DNA from: QQWI01 sp964522015
GTDB taxonomy: Bacteria > Bacillota > Clostridia > Peptostreptococcales > Acidaminobacteraceae
Assembly (NCBI GenBank): GCA_964522015.1
Contig: CAZFST010000017.1
Coordinates: 1 to 64,000, forward strand
DNA: 64,000 nucleotides
Direction: 5' to 3'
The position numbers and the translations under genes were made by a program. Under the pieces are notes generated by a model. The model was not told the origin of the DNA. It made no database searches and saw only the letters and a program-made list of their open reading frames with translations. Below, one piece after another: positions 18,178 through 26,853 of this stretch (its first letter is position 1; every line of letters begins with the position of its first letter).

Positions 18178-18246
18178 ACACCACCGTCGTCCAATTGGAT
18201 AAGTGCCTCTCATGGAGAGCTTACATCAATTGGACGACGGTGGTGT
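18178..18246. terminator. Long perfect hairpin terminator
   Basis: Twenty-base arms (18178-18197 and 18227-18246, core CCACCGTCGTCCAATTG) are perfectly complementary. The loop itself can fold further (TAAGTGCCTCTC with GAGAGCTTA). A's precede and six T's follow, so it can stop transcription from both convergent neighbours, whose stops lie directly beside and 43 bp away. Confidence 0.85.
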
Positions 18247-18289
18247 TTTTTATGTTCTAAAATTGTATTTGATATAGAAAGTTCTAAGC

Positions 18290-19294
18290 TTAGCTACTGG
18301 CAGCAGCGCTTGAAGAAGCGGCTACAATCATGGCTGTCATGGCAACTTGTTGTGCAATAATGATGGATTGAATGCTGTTGGCAAGTACTGCTGCGCTTAA
18401 ACTAGATTCTTGATTAACCTGATTTTCTACTACGTTTTGAGCAATCAGCATGGCTGACAACACAAATCGCGTCTTCTTTTCCATTGAGAAACCACCAAAA
18501 CCCTTTTCTTTAGTGAGAGCTCTTTCAATATCAATGGCTTGATCCACTAAATCTTCTGGGGTATCTGAAATCAGTACTAAAACCCCCATAATTGGCATGT
18601 GGTAACTGCTAAGTTTATAGCCCTTTTTAATTAAATATTGATTTAAACGAACTGTTTTCTCAAGTTTAGTGGTATATGACTCTTCCCCAAGTGTTAATAC
18701 ATGGGTAAGGCTTTGTAGGGGATTTCCTTTATAAAAACCTGCATCTGCAAGATCTCCATAGAACATTTCCATGTGTTTTAAAGAGGCATCCACTGGTAAA
18801 CTCGACTGCGCCAATAACGCTGCAAAGACGTAATCGTCTTGACCAGTGAGCCAAAAGTGATTGGCCTTCATCCCATGATAGAAATCAGACATTCTGGACA
18901 TAAGTGATTCTATGGTCTGCTCTCCCAAATAACTGGCTAAATTCAGGGCTGCCATTGGCAAATACGGCCCACTTTTAAAACCCGCGGCTTTAAGTTTATC
19001 GTAATACTGGGTGGTTAGGTCAAAGACACCATGGCTATTGGGTTGATTGTAAACCAAGATGGCAAGCATTAACTCGTTCATGCCCCTAAAATAGGAGAAT
19101 GATGAGGTCTGATGTTTGATGTAGCTACGCATCTCCTTGATGTCTTCTGCATCTAGTCTAGTGTGAGGCTTTGATAATACCAGGGCACCAAACTGTTTAA
19201 TCAGTTGTAAATCCCATACAAATGCTTTGTTCAATACATGATAGTCGTCAATAAATTGGTTTAGGCGTGTTTGATGGTTGATTAATATTTTCAT
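18290..19294 (-). CDS. DUF4003 family protein
   Basis: The 334 residues, all helical in appearance and without signal or membrane segments, match the Firmicute DUF4003 family. Features seen are FSYFRGMNELMLA near residue 70, the repeated pattern YYDKLKAAGFK and MFYGDLADAGFYKGN, and LIKKGYKLSSYHMPIMGVL near 235. The C-terminal 40 residues are rich in Ala, Ser and Val (ends in AASSSAAASS). AAGGAGC precedes the ATG. Function is not known for the family. It is monocistronic. Confidence 0.8.
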   Translation of the reverse strand: MKILINHQTRLNQFIDDYHVLNKAFVWDLQLIKQFGALVLSKPHTRLDAEDIKEMRSYIKHQTSSFSYFRGMNELMLAILVYNQPNSHGVFDLTTQYYDKLKAAGFKSGPYLPMAALNLASYLGEQTIESLMSRMSDFYHGMKANHFWLTGQDDYVFAALLAQSSLPVDASLKHMEMFYGDLADAGFYKGNPLQSLTHVLTLGEESYTTKLEKTVRLNQYLIKKGYKLSSYHMPIMGVLVLISDTPEDLVDQAIDIERALTKEKGFGGFSMEKKTRFVLSAMLIAQNVVENQVNQESSLSAAVLANSIQSIIIAQQVAMTAMIVAASSSAAASS

Positions 19295-19582
19295 TTGGGC
19301 TCCTTAAAAAGACTAGAATGATTGCTAGAAAAAATCGATGAAAAAACGAGAAGGTGTTCTTACGTAGGACAGCTATTTAAATATTACCATATTCTGAGCC
19401 GGAAAGCAATTACGTCCAATCCATTCCCTAAGTAATGTAAATGCTATGAAAAGGTCACGAAGTTGTCATTAATAAAATAACCACAAGTTTCACTAGGTGT
19501 TTCAATCCAAATAGGGTATAATTGATGAAGCTATGTTCAATACATTTATTTACATTGTCATCATATTTACAAGGAGAGAACC

Positions 19583-20872
19583 GTGAAAATCAAACACCAT
19601 CACCCATTTGTTATGTTCTTTTTATTGCTCCTGTTTATACCAGGACTTTCACTCGCGATTTTTGGACAACAGGAACGATCCATAGAAGAGAACCGTGATC
19701 TAAAAAAGCTACCAACCTTCAGTACTGAGGTTTTTCTTGATGCTTCATACCAGCAGACCCTTGAAATCGCTTTAAAGGATCAAGTGCCCTTTGCAGGTGA
19801 AATGAAAGCAAAATATAACGCCTTTAAACGTATGGCTGTAAGTGCTTCCAATCAAATAGTTGCCCTACGCCCCAAACAACAAATCAAACAGGTAAATCCG
19901 ATCACCGCCACTACCGTTGGGTATCAATCAGTGGCTGAGGGTCTAGAGTCATCACAGCTTGGCAACATTAAAACCATTCCAGAAATCAACAACTTTTTAC
20001 GCCTTTTACCCTCACAACATTTGCTGTACGACTACGTGCCATCCGAGTCACGAAAGGATGTCATCCAGCACAAGGTTGATAACATCAATGAACTTGTAAC
20101 AGCTTACCCAAAACTCAAATTTCATAGTTACTATATAGAAACCGAAGTGGATCTCAATACAACCACTGGGGAAAATAATCATGGGATCTATAACGGATTA
20201 GCAAAGGGCCTCAACGCTGCCGTCCTCCGCAATGCCCTTCCTATCAAAACAATTTCAGATTACACTGGAAATTTTTACAAAACCGATCATCACTGGAATC
20301 CAAGTGGTCAGCTCAAAGGGTATCAAGGCATTATCGCATTACTGGGTCAAAAGCCCCTTAATCAACTTAAAATTGTACAAAATGAGCCTTTGAAATACGT
20401 TGGTTCTAAGGGCCGAGAAATTTCTGACTTTAATAATACCGATAAATTCGGACAAATTGTCATCCCCCAAAAAGGGTTGAATGTCATCATCAATAATTCA
20501 AGAGATCCCAAAGTAACCACCTATGGTCAGAGGGACCTGTATCTTAGCGGTAAAGTCACCGATCAAAAGGGTTTAAATCATTATAGCGAATGCTACGGCA
20601 AGGACTTTGGTATGGTCCGTTACAATAATAACAACCCTGCTGTGAAAGGTAAAACCCTGCTTGTCTTTAATGAAAGTTTTTCTAATCCGATCAAGCCTCT
20701 CATAGCTAATCACTACGAATCCACTTACTTTGTTGATTTACGTCATTACGAGAAGGACATGGGCAAACCATTTGACTTTTCAGACTTTGTACAAGAAAAC
20801 CCTATCACTGATGTGCTCTTTATGGGCTATCTCCACTTTTATGCTAATGACGTCTTCCTTGTGAAGATGTAG
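19583..20872 (+). CDS. DHHW family protein (AlgJ/AlgX-like)
   Basis: This extracytoplasmic protein has one N-terminal membrane anchor (residues 9-28). Its hallmark is the DHHW motif in NFYKTDHHWNPSGQ, shared with alginate acetylation proteins AlgJ/AlgX, and the early NRDLKKLP segment is typical too. Such proteins accept acetyl groups from an MBOAT partner or assist O-acetylation of an exported polysaccharide. The MBOAT gene follows 15 bp downstream, so the pair forms an operon. A GTG start is chosen because AAGGAGAG precedes it. The polysaccharide modified here is unknown; no glycosyltransferases are in the window. Confidence 0.87.
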   Translation: MKIKHHHPFVMFFLLLLFIPGLSLAIFGQQERSIEENRDLKKLPTFSTEVFLDASYQQTLEIALKDQVPFAGEMKAKYNAFKRMAVSASNQIVALRPKQQIKQVNPITATTVGYQSVAEGLESSQLGNIKTIPEINNFLRLLPSQHLLYDYVPSESRKDVIQHKVDNINELVTAYPKLKFHSYYIETEVDLNTTTGENNHGIYNGLAKGLNAAVLRNALPIKTISDYTGNFYKTDHHWNPSGQLKGYQGIIALLGQKPLNQLKIVQNEPLKYVGSKGREISDFNNTDKFGQIVIPQKGLNVIINNSRDPKVTTYGQRDLYLSGKVTDQKGLNHYSECYGKDFGMVRYNNNNPAVKGKTLLVFNESFSNPIKPLIANHYESTYFVDLRHYEKDMGKPFDFSDFVQENPITDVLFMGYLHFYANDVFLVKM

Positions 20873-20887
20873 AGGACGAGGTTTATC

Positions 20888-22309
20888 ATGGTTTTTAGTA
20901 GTTATGTTTTTCTATTTGCTTTTCTACCGATTTTACTTGCGATTTATTATATTGTTCCAGGACGGGGTACACGGAATATCATATTGCTCTTGTCTTCCCT
21001 TCTGTTTTACGCCTGGGGTGAGCCAATCTATGTGGTTCTAATGATATTCTCCACATTATTCAACTATGCTTTTTCACTTCTGATTGAGAAAACCCATAAT
21101 GGACCCAAGAAGCATCTGGCCAATTACCACTTAGCCTTTGCCATGATTATTAATCTTGGTCTTCTTGGATTTTTTAAGTATTATGGTTTCTTGCTTGAAA
21201 ACTTGAATCTATTATTTGACTTAAAACTAATGGCCCATCAATTGCCATTACCGATCGGCATTAGTTTTTACACCTTTCAAACCATGTCATATACCATCGA
21301 TGTATTTAATAAAAAGGTAGCTGCAAAAAAAGATCTTATCGCCTTTGCTACCTATGTAACCCTTTTTCCTCAATTAGTGGCAGGACCAATCGTACGGTAT
21401 TCTGATGTTGAGTACGAACTAGATCATCGCCAAGAAAACTTTCCATTATTTGCACAAGGGATTCAACGTTTTTTTGTAGGTCTTGGGAAAAAAGTAATTC
21501 TGGCTAATCCAATGGGCTTTATCGCCAACGAAATCTATGGGAGCAATGTCACTGAACATAGCAGTATCATTTTATGGCTAGCCATTGTTGCCTATTCACT
21601 CCAAATCTACTTCGATTTTTCAGGTTATAGTGATATGGCAATCGGACTGGGTAAAATGTTTGGTTTCAATTTCCTTGAAAACTTTAATTATCCTTATATT
21701 TCAAAGAGCATCACGGATTTTTGGAGACGATGGCATATTTCACTGAGCACTTGGTTTAGAGACTATGTTTACATCCCACTTGGTGGTAATCGATGCAGTG
21801 CACCAAGAATGCTCTTCAACCTTTTGATTGTTTGGTTAGCAACTGGTATTTGGCACGGCGCGGCTTGGAATTATGTACTATGGGGACTTTATTATTTTGT
21901 TTTACTAATGATGGAAAAATACCTTTGGGGTAAATTTTTAAAGAAAACACCACAGGTATTCCAGCATTTCTATGCCGTGTTTTTTATCATGATTGGGTGG
22001 CTACTCTTTAGAATTGAAGATTTAAGCCAACTTTGGCAAACTGCCCTGAGGATGTTTATCTATCACCCAATTAATTGGACAACATTTGTAATCCAATACA
22101 AATCATTATTCTATGCCTTGCCATTTTTGCCCCTTGCCTTACTGGCCGCTACCCCAATCTTCACTAAGATTTTCCCAGTGATAGATGACTCAAAAAAAGG
22201 GACTTGGCGCATCCACATTGAATACACTCTTGTATTTGCCATCGGTTTAATCGCTATTGTCATTCTTGCTGGTGAAGGCTTTAACCCATTCATCTATTAT
22301 CGTTTCTAA
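20888..22309 (+). CDS. MBOAT family O-acyltransferase (AlgI/DltB-like)
   Basis: This multi-pass membrane acyltransferase of 473 residues transfers acyl (probably acetyl) groups across the membrane to a surface polymer. Family signatures are LPIGISFYTFQTMSYTID, FPQLVAGPIVRY, DFWRRWHISLSTWFRDYVY and the catalytic His region TGIWHGAAWNYVLWG. About eleven hydrophobic helices are visible. It pairs with the DHHW protein upstream, as algI does with algJ. It could be a DltB-like enzyme, but no dltA or dltC is nearby and the DHHW partner favours polysaccharide acetylation. A hairpin terminator follows. Confidence 0.92.
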   Translation: MVFSSYVFLFAFLPILLAIYYIVPGRGTRNIILLLSSLLFYAWGEPIYVVLMIFSTLFNYAFSLLIEKTHNGPKKHLANYHLAFAMIINLGLLGFFKYYGFLLENLNLLFDLKLMAHQLPLPIGISFYTFQTMSYTIDVFNKKVAAKKDLIAFATYVTLFPQLVAGPIVRYSDVEYELDHRQENFPLFAQGIQRFFVGLGKKVILANPMGFIANEIYGSNVTEHSSIILWLAIVAYSLQIYFDFSGYSDMAIGLGKMFGFNFLENFNYPYISKSITDFWRRWHISLSTWFRDYVYIPLGGNRCSAPRMLFNLLIVWLATGIWHGAAWNYVLWGLYYFVLLMMEKYLWGKFLKKTPQVFQHFYAVFFIMIGWLLFRIEDLSQLWQTALRMFIYHPINWTTFVIQYKSLFYALPFLPLALLAATPIFTKIFPVIDDSKKGTWRIHIEYTLVFAIGLIAIVILAGEGFNPFIYYRF

Positions 22310-22311
22310 AC

Positions 22312-22350
22312 AAAACCACCCTTCGGAATGCTCTTCCAAAGGGTGGTTTT
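22312..22350 (+). terminator. Hairpin terminator after the MBOAT gene
   Basis: Arms AAAACCACCCTT and AAGGGTGGTTTT with a 15-nt loop, followed by T's, end 40 bp past the stop. Confidence 0.85.
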
Positions 22351-22367
22351 TTATTGCTATAAATAAC

Positions 22368-22751
22368 CTATTTCCTCTTCTTTAAAATAACCATAACCAG
22401 TTCAATTACCACACCGAGAATCACTCCAGCGGTTGCAAAAACAAAATAACTAATCATACTAGTTAGATCACCCCAACCGGGGCTGACGTTGAAAAGTGCA
22501 ATGTAAAGCATGTAAATCAAGCCAGCTAAGATGCCTAAGGTGCAAGTTACAAAGTATTTTTTTGCTCCGAGAAAACCACCAAGAGTTGCAATTAATCCAG
22601 ACCCTACAGCAATAATTAAGAATGCAATGATAGATTTAGTTGTTATTTCCGTTTTAAGTATGTTCTGTGCAACATATAAGGTGCCAAAAACAATGGCAGT
22701 ATATCCTGCTAGAATGCCAATCCATTTAGGTGAATATTTTTTAGGTGTCAT
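22368..22751 (-). CDS. Small membrane protein, four predicted helices
   Basis: This protein of 127 residues has four hydrophobic segments (about 12-30, 38-60, 66-86 and 98-120 from the chosen start) and a basic C-terminus, LKKRK. I recognise no family. The ATG at 22751 is chosen over the one at 22769 because AAGGAGACC lies at the right distance before it. It is single-gene and convergent with the MBOAT gene. It could be a small transporter-like or TIGR04086-type membrane protein, but the evidence is only its hydrophobic pattern. Confidence 0.65.
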   Translation of the reverse strand: MTPKKYSPKWIGILAGYTAIVFGTLYVAQNILKTEITTKSIIAFLIIAVGSGLIATLGGFLGAKKYFVTCTLGILAGLIYMLYIALFNVSPGWGDLTSMISYFVFATAGVILGVVIELVMVILKKRK

Positions 22752-22877
22752 ATTGGTCTCCTTTGTCATATGGTCTGTGTGATGCAGTCGATTTTACCGT
22801 CAACTGCCAACCATGTCGGTTAATTCTATTTTACCACACCATTGCACTTTACTATATTTCAAGTTAAAGGCAAAAAA

Positions 22878-22904
22878 ACACCATCCAATTTTTCTGGATG
22901 GTGT
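22878..22904 (-). terminator. Hairpin terminator after the PLP enzyme gene
   Basis: ACACCATCC (22878-22886) pairs with GGATGGTGT (22896-22904). In the minus direction a run of seven T's follows. It ends 6 bp from the stop of the gene it serves. Confidence 0.85.
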
Positions 22905-22909
22905 CATCA

Positions 22910-24094
22910 TTATTGTCCTTCTTGAAAGACCTGTGAAAAGGCTTGTTCCATGTCCTCAATTAAATCCTCAACATTTTCTAAGCCAATGGACAAACGGATA
23001 ATACCTGGATGGATCCCTGAGGCTGCCAAACGCTCCGGGCTCATTTCTTTAGACAAACTGATGATTGGGGCATATACCAGGCTTTCAAAGCCACCCCAAC
23101 TGATGCCGATTTCAAACACCTTAAGAGCGTTGATCCATTGCACCACCTGCTCGTAAGTCCCCTCCATCTGAAAACTGAAAAGTCCTGTGCCGCCCCCCAT
23201 TTGTTTTGCAACAATCTCAGCGGCATCTTGGCTTTCATATCCTGGATAAAGGACCTGTGATACTTTGGGTTGTGTCCTTAAATAGGCCATGACCCTTTGT
23301 GCACTTTCACTGTGTTGGCGAATCCGCACCGGTAGTGTCCGCATGCCCCTTAAAATAAGCCACGCCTCAAAGGGTGCCACCTTACCACCAATCAGTAGAA
23401 ATTCCTTTTCGAATAAGCTATCAATGAAAGCCTTGGTACTTATCACAACCCCAGCAACCACATCACTGTGACCACTGATGTATTTACTCACTGAATGAAT
23501 CACCACATCTATGCCGTGGGCCAGTGGATTTTGAAATATAGGGGTTGCCCATGTGTTATCGATCATGGTGGTAATCCCATGACCCTTTGCCAGAGTTGCA
23601 ACCGCCCCTAAATCTTGGACAGCAAAAATGCCACTGGAAGGACTTTCTAAATAGATAACCTTTGTATTTGGTAAAATGGCAGCTTCAATGGAAGCTACCG
23701 ACCCCGACACAAAAGTATATTGGACCTTGAATTTCGGTCCTAAATAAGTTTGAATAAACCGTTGGGTTGGTCCATAGGCGCTATCAACACAAATCACATG
23801 ATCTCCTGAGTCTAAGCAGTGCATCAAACTTGCTGATATTGCTGCCATCCCTGAAGTAAAGAGCTTAGCCTTGTCACCACCTTCAAGGGCTGCTAATTTT
23901 TCTTCTACAGAAACAACCGTTGGGTTATTGCCCCTTGCGTAGATGTAACTGTCATGAATATTTGAAAAAGCATCATCAATGGCAGCAACATCCTTAAAAG
24001 TAAAGAGTGAATTTTGGTAAATTGGTGGCACCACAGCGCCATGGTGGCCATCCCTATCCTCTGACAAGTGTTGTAGTATGGTTTCAGCTTTCAT
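22910..24094 (-). CDS. Cys/Met metabolism PLP-dependent enzyme
   Basis: This fold-type I pyridoxal-phosphate enzyme belongs to the cystathionine gamma-synthase/beta-lyase/methionine gamma-lyase family. Seen are YARGNNPTVVSVEEKLAALEGG (phosphate-binding YxRxxNPT), the SGMAAISA turn, a DNTWATPI cofactor aspartate and the Schiff-base lysine in HSVSKYISGHSD. The frame opens at 24130, but AAGGAGG lies at 24099-24105, so the start is the ATG at 24094 (or 24097), giving about 394 residues. Which reaction it runs (transsulfuration, sulfhydrylation or lyase) cannot be told from motifs alone. The genes upstream concern sugars, so no pathway partner is adjacent. Confidence 0.88.
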   Translation of the reverse strand: MKAETILQHLSEDRDGHHGAVVPPIYQNSLFTFKDVAAIDDAFSNIHDSYIYARGNNPTVVSVEEKLAALEGGDKAKLFTSGMAAISASLMHCLDSGDHVICVDSAYGPTQRFIQTYLGPKFKVQYTFVSGSVASIEAAILPNTKVIYLESPSSGIFAVQDLGAVATLAKGHGITTMIDNTWATPIFQNPLAHGIDVVIHSVSKYISGHSDVVAGVVISTKAFIDSLFEKEFLLIGGKVAPFEAWLILRGMRTLPVRIRQHSESAQRVMAYLRTQPKVSQVLYPGYESQDAAEIVAKQMGGGTGLFSFQMEGTYEQVVQWINALKVFEIGISWGGFESLVYAPIISLSKEMSPERLAASGIHPGIIRLSIGLENVEDLIEDMEQAFSQVFQEGQ

Positions 24095-24153
24095 CATGCC
24101 TCCTTCTAGGTGTACCCATCTCTTTGACAAGGCTCGTATAATCTAAAACTGAT

Positions 24154-25113
24154 TTAACCTATCCGACCTAACCGCTTCTGAATCGCTTCCAGCACGGGCA
24201 TAGCTGGAATGCCGCCTCTTTGCTCAACGCAAAGGCTCGCTGCGCCGTTGGCATAGGCTAAAAATCCGGTAAACTCTTCAGCGCTGATGTCCTTAATTGA
24301 TTTATCACATTGAATAAACTGATATATAAAATTGCCCCAGAAACAATCCCCTGCTCCAGTGGTATCAATGCACTCAGATTTAAAGCCATGAACATCAACA
24401 CTTAGATCAACTGTGAAAAGTTGGGCACCAGCTTCTCCCTTTGTGATGACAACCACTTTAGGTCCCAGTGCCAAGAGTGCTTTTGCAGCTTCTTCAAAGT
24501 TTTTATGCCCAGTCAAAAGAATGGCTTCTTCATCTGAAACTTTCATCAAATCGACCATATGAAGCACTGATTTCATTTGAGTCACTGCAGTGGCTTCACT
24601 TTCCCATAGAAGAGGTCTGTAATTAGGATCGTAAGATACGGTTACATTTGAAGCCCGTGCTACTTCAAGGGCTTTCCAAACAGAGCTTCTTGAGGGTTCA
24701 TCTGTCAAAGAGAGTGAGCCAAAGTGAAAAACCTTTGAACCACGAATCATCGTTTCATCCACTTCCGATGGTTTTAGCAATGTATCAGCACCAGGTTTTC
24801 TGGCAAACGAAAAATGCCTTTCACCAGTTGGTGCCAATGCTACAAAGGCCAGGGTTGTAAATGCCTCTGTATCTATTATCAAACCCTTACAGTCAATGCC
24901 CTCTTTTTGAAGTACTTCTTTTAGAAAATGGCCATGGAGGTCATCCCCTACTTTTCCGATAAAAGCAGTCTTTGCCCCCAAACGGCTTAGGGCCGTTAAA
25001 AAATTAGCCGGTGCACCACCTGGATTTTGTTCAAAAAGTCTTTGCCCCCCTTGGCTGGTACCCGACTCTGTAAAATCGATTAGCAGTTCTCCCATTGCTG
25101 TGACATCTATCAT
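24154..25113 (-). CDS. PfkB family fructokinase-like sugar kinase
   Basis: This ribokinase-family kinase of 319 residues has the N-terminal signature GELLIDF followed by NPGGAPANFLTALSRLG, and the C-terminal signature DTTGAGDCFWGNF with the catalytic Asp. Sequence style is closest to ScrK/fructokinases. It overlaps the isomerase gene upstream by four bases (ATGA type), so both are co-translated. The isomerase makes fructose from mannose or xylulose from lyxose; this enzyme would then phosphorylate the ketose. Substrate fructose is the likeliest, but other ketoses are possible. Confidence 0.87.
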   Translation of the reverse strand: MIDVTAMGELLIDFTESGTSQGGQRLFEQNPGGAPANFLTALSRLGAKTAFIGKVGDDLHGHFLKEVLQKEGIDCKGLIIDTEAFTTLAFVALAPTGERHFSFARKPGADTLLKPSEVDETMIRGSKVFHFGSLSLTDEPSRSSVWKALEVARASNVTVSYDPNYRPLLWESEATAVTQMKSVLHMVDLMKVSDEEAILLTGHKNFEEAAKALLALGPKVVVITKGEAGAQLFTVDLSVDVHGFKSECIDTTGAGDCFWGNFIYQFIQCDKSIKDISAEEFTGFLAYANGAASLCVEQRGGIPAMPVLEAIQKRLGRIG

Positions 25114-25811
25114 CCCTTTTTACCTCCAGACCCTGGATACTCATTACATAATAATCGATAGGGTGGTTCATCCTCTTCTATAGCTGGGAATCTGCCCACC
25201 GCTTCTTGAAAGACATTATCCGTTTCATCGTCGTTGCACATGGAGACTTCCCCAATTAGGACATTGCCTGTTCCCTGTTTGACATCAAAATCGTGGTATT
25301 GTCTAGGATAAAGGGTGATGCTTTCTCCAGGGGTGAGTTCAATGGCTGTCCCTGCTTTCACAGTGAAGGTTCTGCCATCTTGATTGACTACTACATCTGA
25401 AGTGCACAGCTCATCGTTGGCATCGGCATTGTAGACATGAATCACAACTGTCCCCCCGCCCCGATTGATGATATCTTCCATTTTGTATCGATGAAAGTGC
25501 ATGGGCGAATGTTGGCCTTCTCTTAAGTAGAGTATTTTTTCGGCATAGGATTTCTTGTATAAATCATTGTGTTGGTTTCCATTTCTCGTGGTAATGAGCG
25601 CCAGGCCAACCTTAGAAAATTGGTTTAGACCGTAATCGGTAATATCCCATCCTAATCGATTATCTCTGATTTCGTCGTACTCAGAACCCTTTGTTAACCA
25701 ATCTTCTGGGGTCCAATTGCAAAATGGGGGCACATATAGTCCTTGTCCAATCATTGTGGCTTCTAGTTCTTTTATCACACCGTTGATTTCTGATCTTTTC
25801 AAAGTCATCAC
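25110..25811 (-). CDS. D-lyxose/D-mannose ketol-isomerase
   Basis: This cupin-type sugar isomerase of 233 residues belongs to the D-lyxose isomerase family. The metal site is seen in SPMHFHRYKMEDIINRGGG (two His and a Glu) and in the later His of YPRQYHDFDV. The enzyme interconverts D-lyxose with D-xylulose and D-mannose with D-fructose. It is the first gene of a two-gene operon with the sugar kinase and diverges from an AraC regulator, which suggests control by the sugar. The preceding GAGGTGATG supplies a ribosome binding site. Confidence 0.9.
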   Translation of the reverse strand: MMTLKRSEINGVIKELEATMIGQGLYVPPFCNWTPEDWLTKGSEYDEIRDNRLGWDITDYGLNQFSKVGLALITTRNGNQHNDLYKKSYAEKILYLREGQHSPMHFHRYKMEDIINRGGGTVVIHVYNADANDELCTSDVVVNQDGRTFTVKAGTAIELTPGESITLYPRQYHDFDVKQGTGNVLIGEVSMCNDDETDNVFQEAVGRFPAIEEDEPPYRLLCNEYPGSGGKKG

Positions 25812-25836
25812 CTCTTATGATTTTATGGTCTTTGGC

Positions 25837-25897
25837 TTGACATTTCACCTGATTTATTATAAACATTATTACATTAGTACTGCAACAACATCAGTAC
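25837..25897 (+). promoter_or_regulatory. Divergent promoter region with candidate AraC operator
   Basis: In the 118-bp gap between isomerase and araC-type genes a TTGACA (25837-25842) is followed by TATAAA (25858-25863, spacing 15) or TAAACA at 17. Downstream, GTACTG (25877-25882) and CAGTAC (25892-25897) form an inverted repeat around 9 nt, a possible regulator site. Confidence 0.4.
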
Positions 25898-25929
25898 GCC
25901 GTACAAAATTAATAGTTTAGGGAGGCACC

Positions 25930-26853
25930 GTGACTGTGATAAGCAATGCAATTCAATGGCAAGATAAACCGTATTTTTCAGAGGAACGTAGGGTCCTCAC
26001 CCCAAATGAGCTCACTATACCCGGCATTCATATGGTCGGTAGACACCATATGACCACTGCCATCGCCCCCTTACCAGATCACTTCCATAGTGACTGCTAC
26101 GAATTTACAGTGGTTTTAGAGGGCTCTTTTAACTTTACTGTTGATCACGAGGATTACCCAGTTGCCAGTGGACAACTCTTTATCACACCACCTGGACAAA
26201 TACACGGTACCAATAACTCGCCAATGTCAAAGGGTCATATTCTTTGGTTTCAACTAAGTGTAAAAGAGAAAAACTTACTCTTTTTAAATGAAGTTGCGTC
26301 TCTAGATATACAAAACCGTTTAGAACTTACTGTGGGTAGCAAGGTTTTTTCACTCAGTAAGGTTTCTTTGCAAATCGCTAAGCATCTTTCACAGGATTTA
26401 AACGAAACTGCCAGTCCCTTTTTAGTGGCCAACCAGATTACCCATCTTATTTACGAGATGTTCATGCGGGTTGAAGAAAATAAAAAGCAAGTGCCCGATG
26501 ATATTAAAAGGGTCTTCGCCTATATAGACCAAGAAATCCATCAAGAAATATCACTGGATGCACTTGCTGAAATCGCAAATTTATCTGTATCACAACTGAA
26601 GCAAAAATTTAAAGCACAGGTGGGTACGGCCCCTAGAAACTACATTAATCAGCTCAAAATTGAACAGGCAAAGAAAGGGTTACTGATGGGGCACACCGTC
26701 ACTGAAGTGGCCATGAACTATGGCTTTACAACAAGTAGCTACTTTGCTGTTGTCTTTAAGCGCTACACTGCTTATACGCCAACAGAGTTTGTCAAAGAAA
26801 CAACACTGGACCTACCGGATTATTTTAAACAGAATACACAAAATCAAGGCTGA
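25930..26853 (+). CDS. AraC family transcriptional regulator with cupin sensor
   Basis: An N-terminal cupin (about residues 30-110, HFHSDCYEFTVVLEGS with sugar-binding pocket style) is joined to a C-terminal double helix-turn-helix (about 195-295, LAEIANLSVSQLKQKFKAQVG and VAMNYGFTTSSYFAVVFKR). This is the classic sugar-responsive AraC layout, here 307 residues. A GTG start is used because GGGAGG lies just before it. It points away from the isomerase-kinase operon, its likely target. Its last ten bases overlap the 3' end of the convergent LCP gene. Confidence 0.9.
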   Translation: MTVISNAIQWQDKPYFSEERRVLTPNELTIPGIHMVGRHHMTTAIAPLPDHFHSDCYEFTVVLEGSFNFTVDHEDYPVASGQLFITPPGQIHGTNNSPMSKGHILWFQLSVKEKNLLFLNEVASLDIQNRLELTVGSKVFSLSKVSLQIAKHLSQDLNETASPFLVANQITHLIYEMFMRVEENKKQVPDDIKRVFAYIDQEIHQEISLDALAEIANLSVSQLKQKFKAQVGTAPRNYINQLKIEQAKKGLLMGHTVTEVAMNYGFTTSSYFAVVFKRYTAYTPTEFVKETTLDLPDYFKQNTQNQG

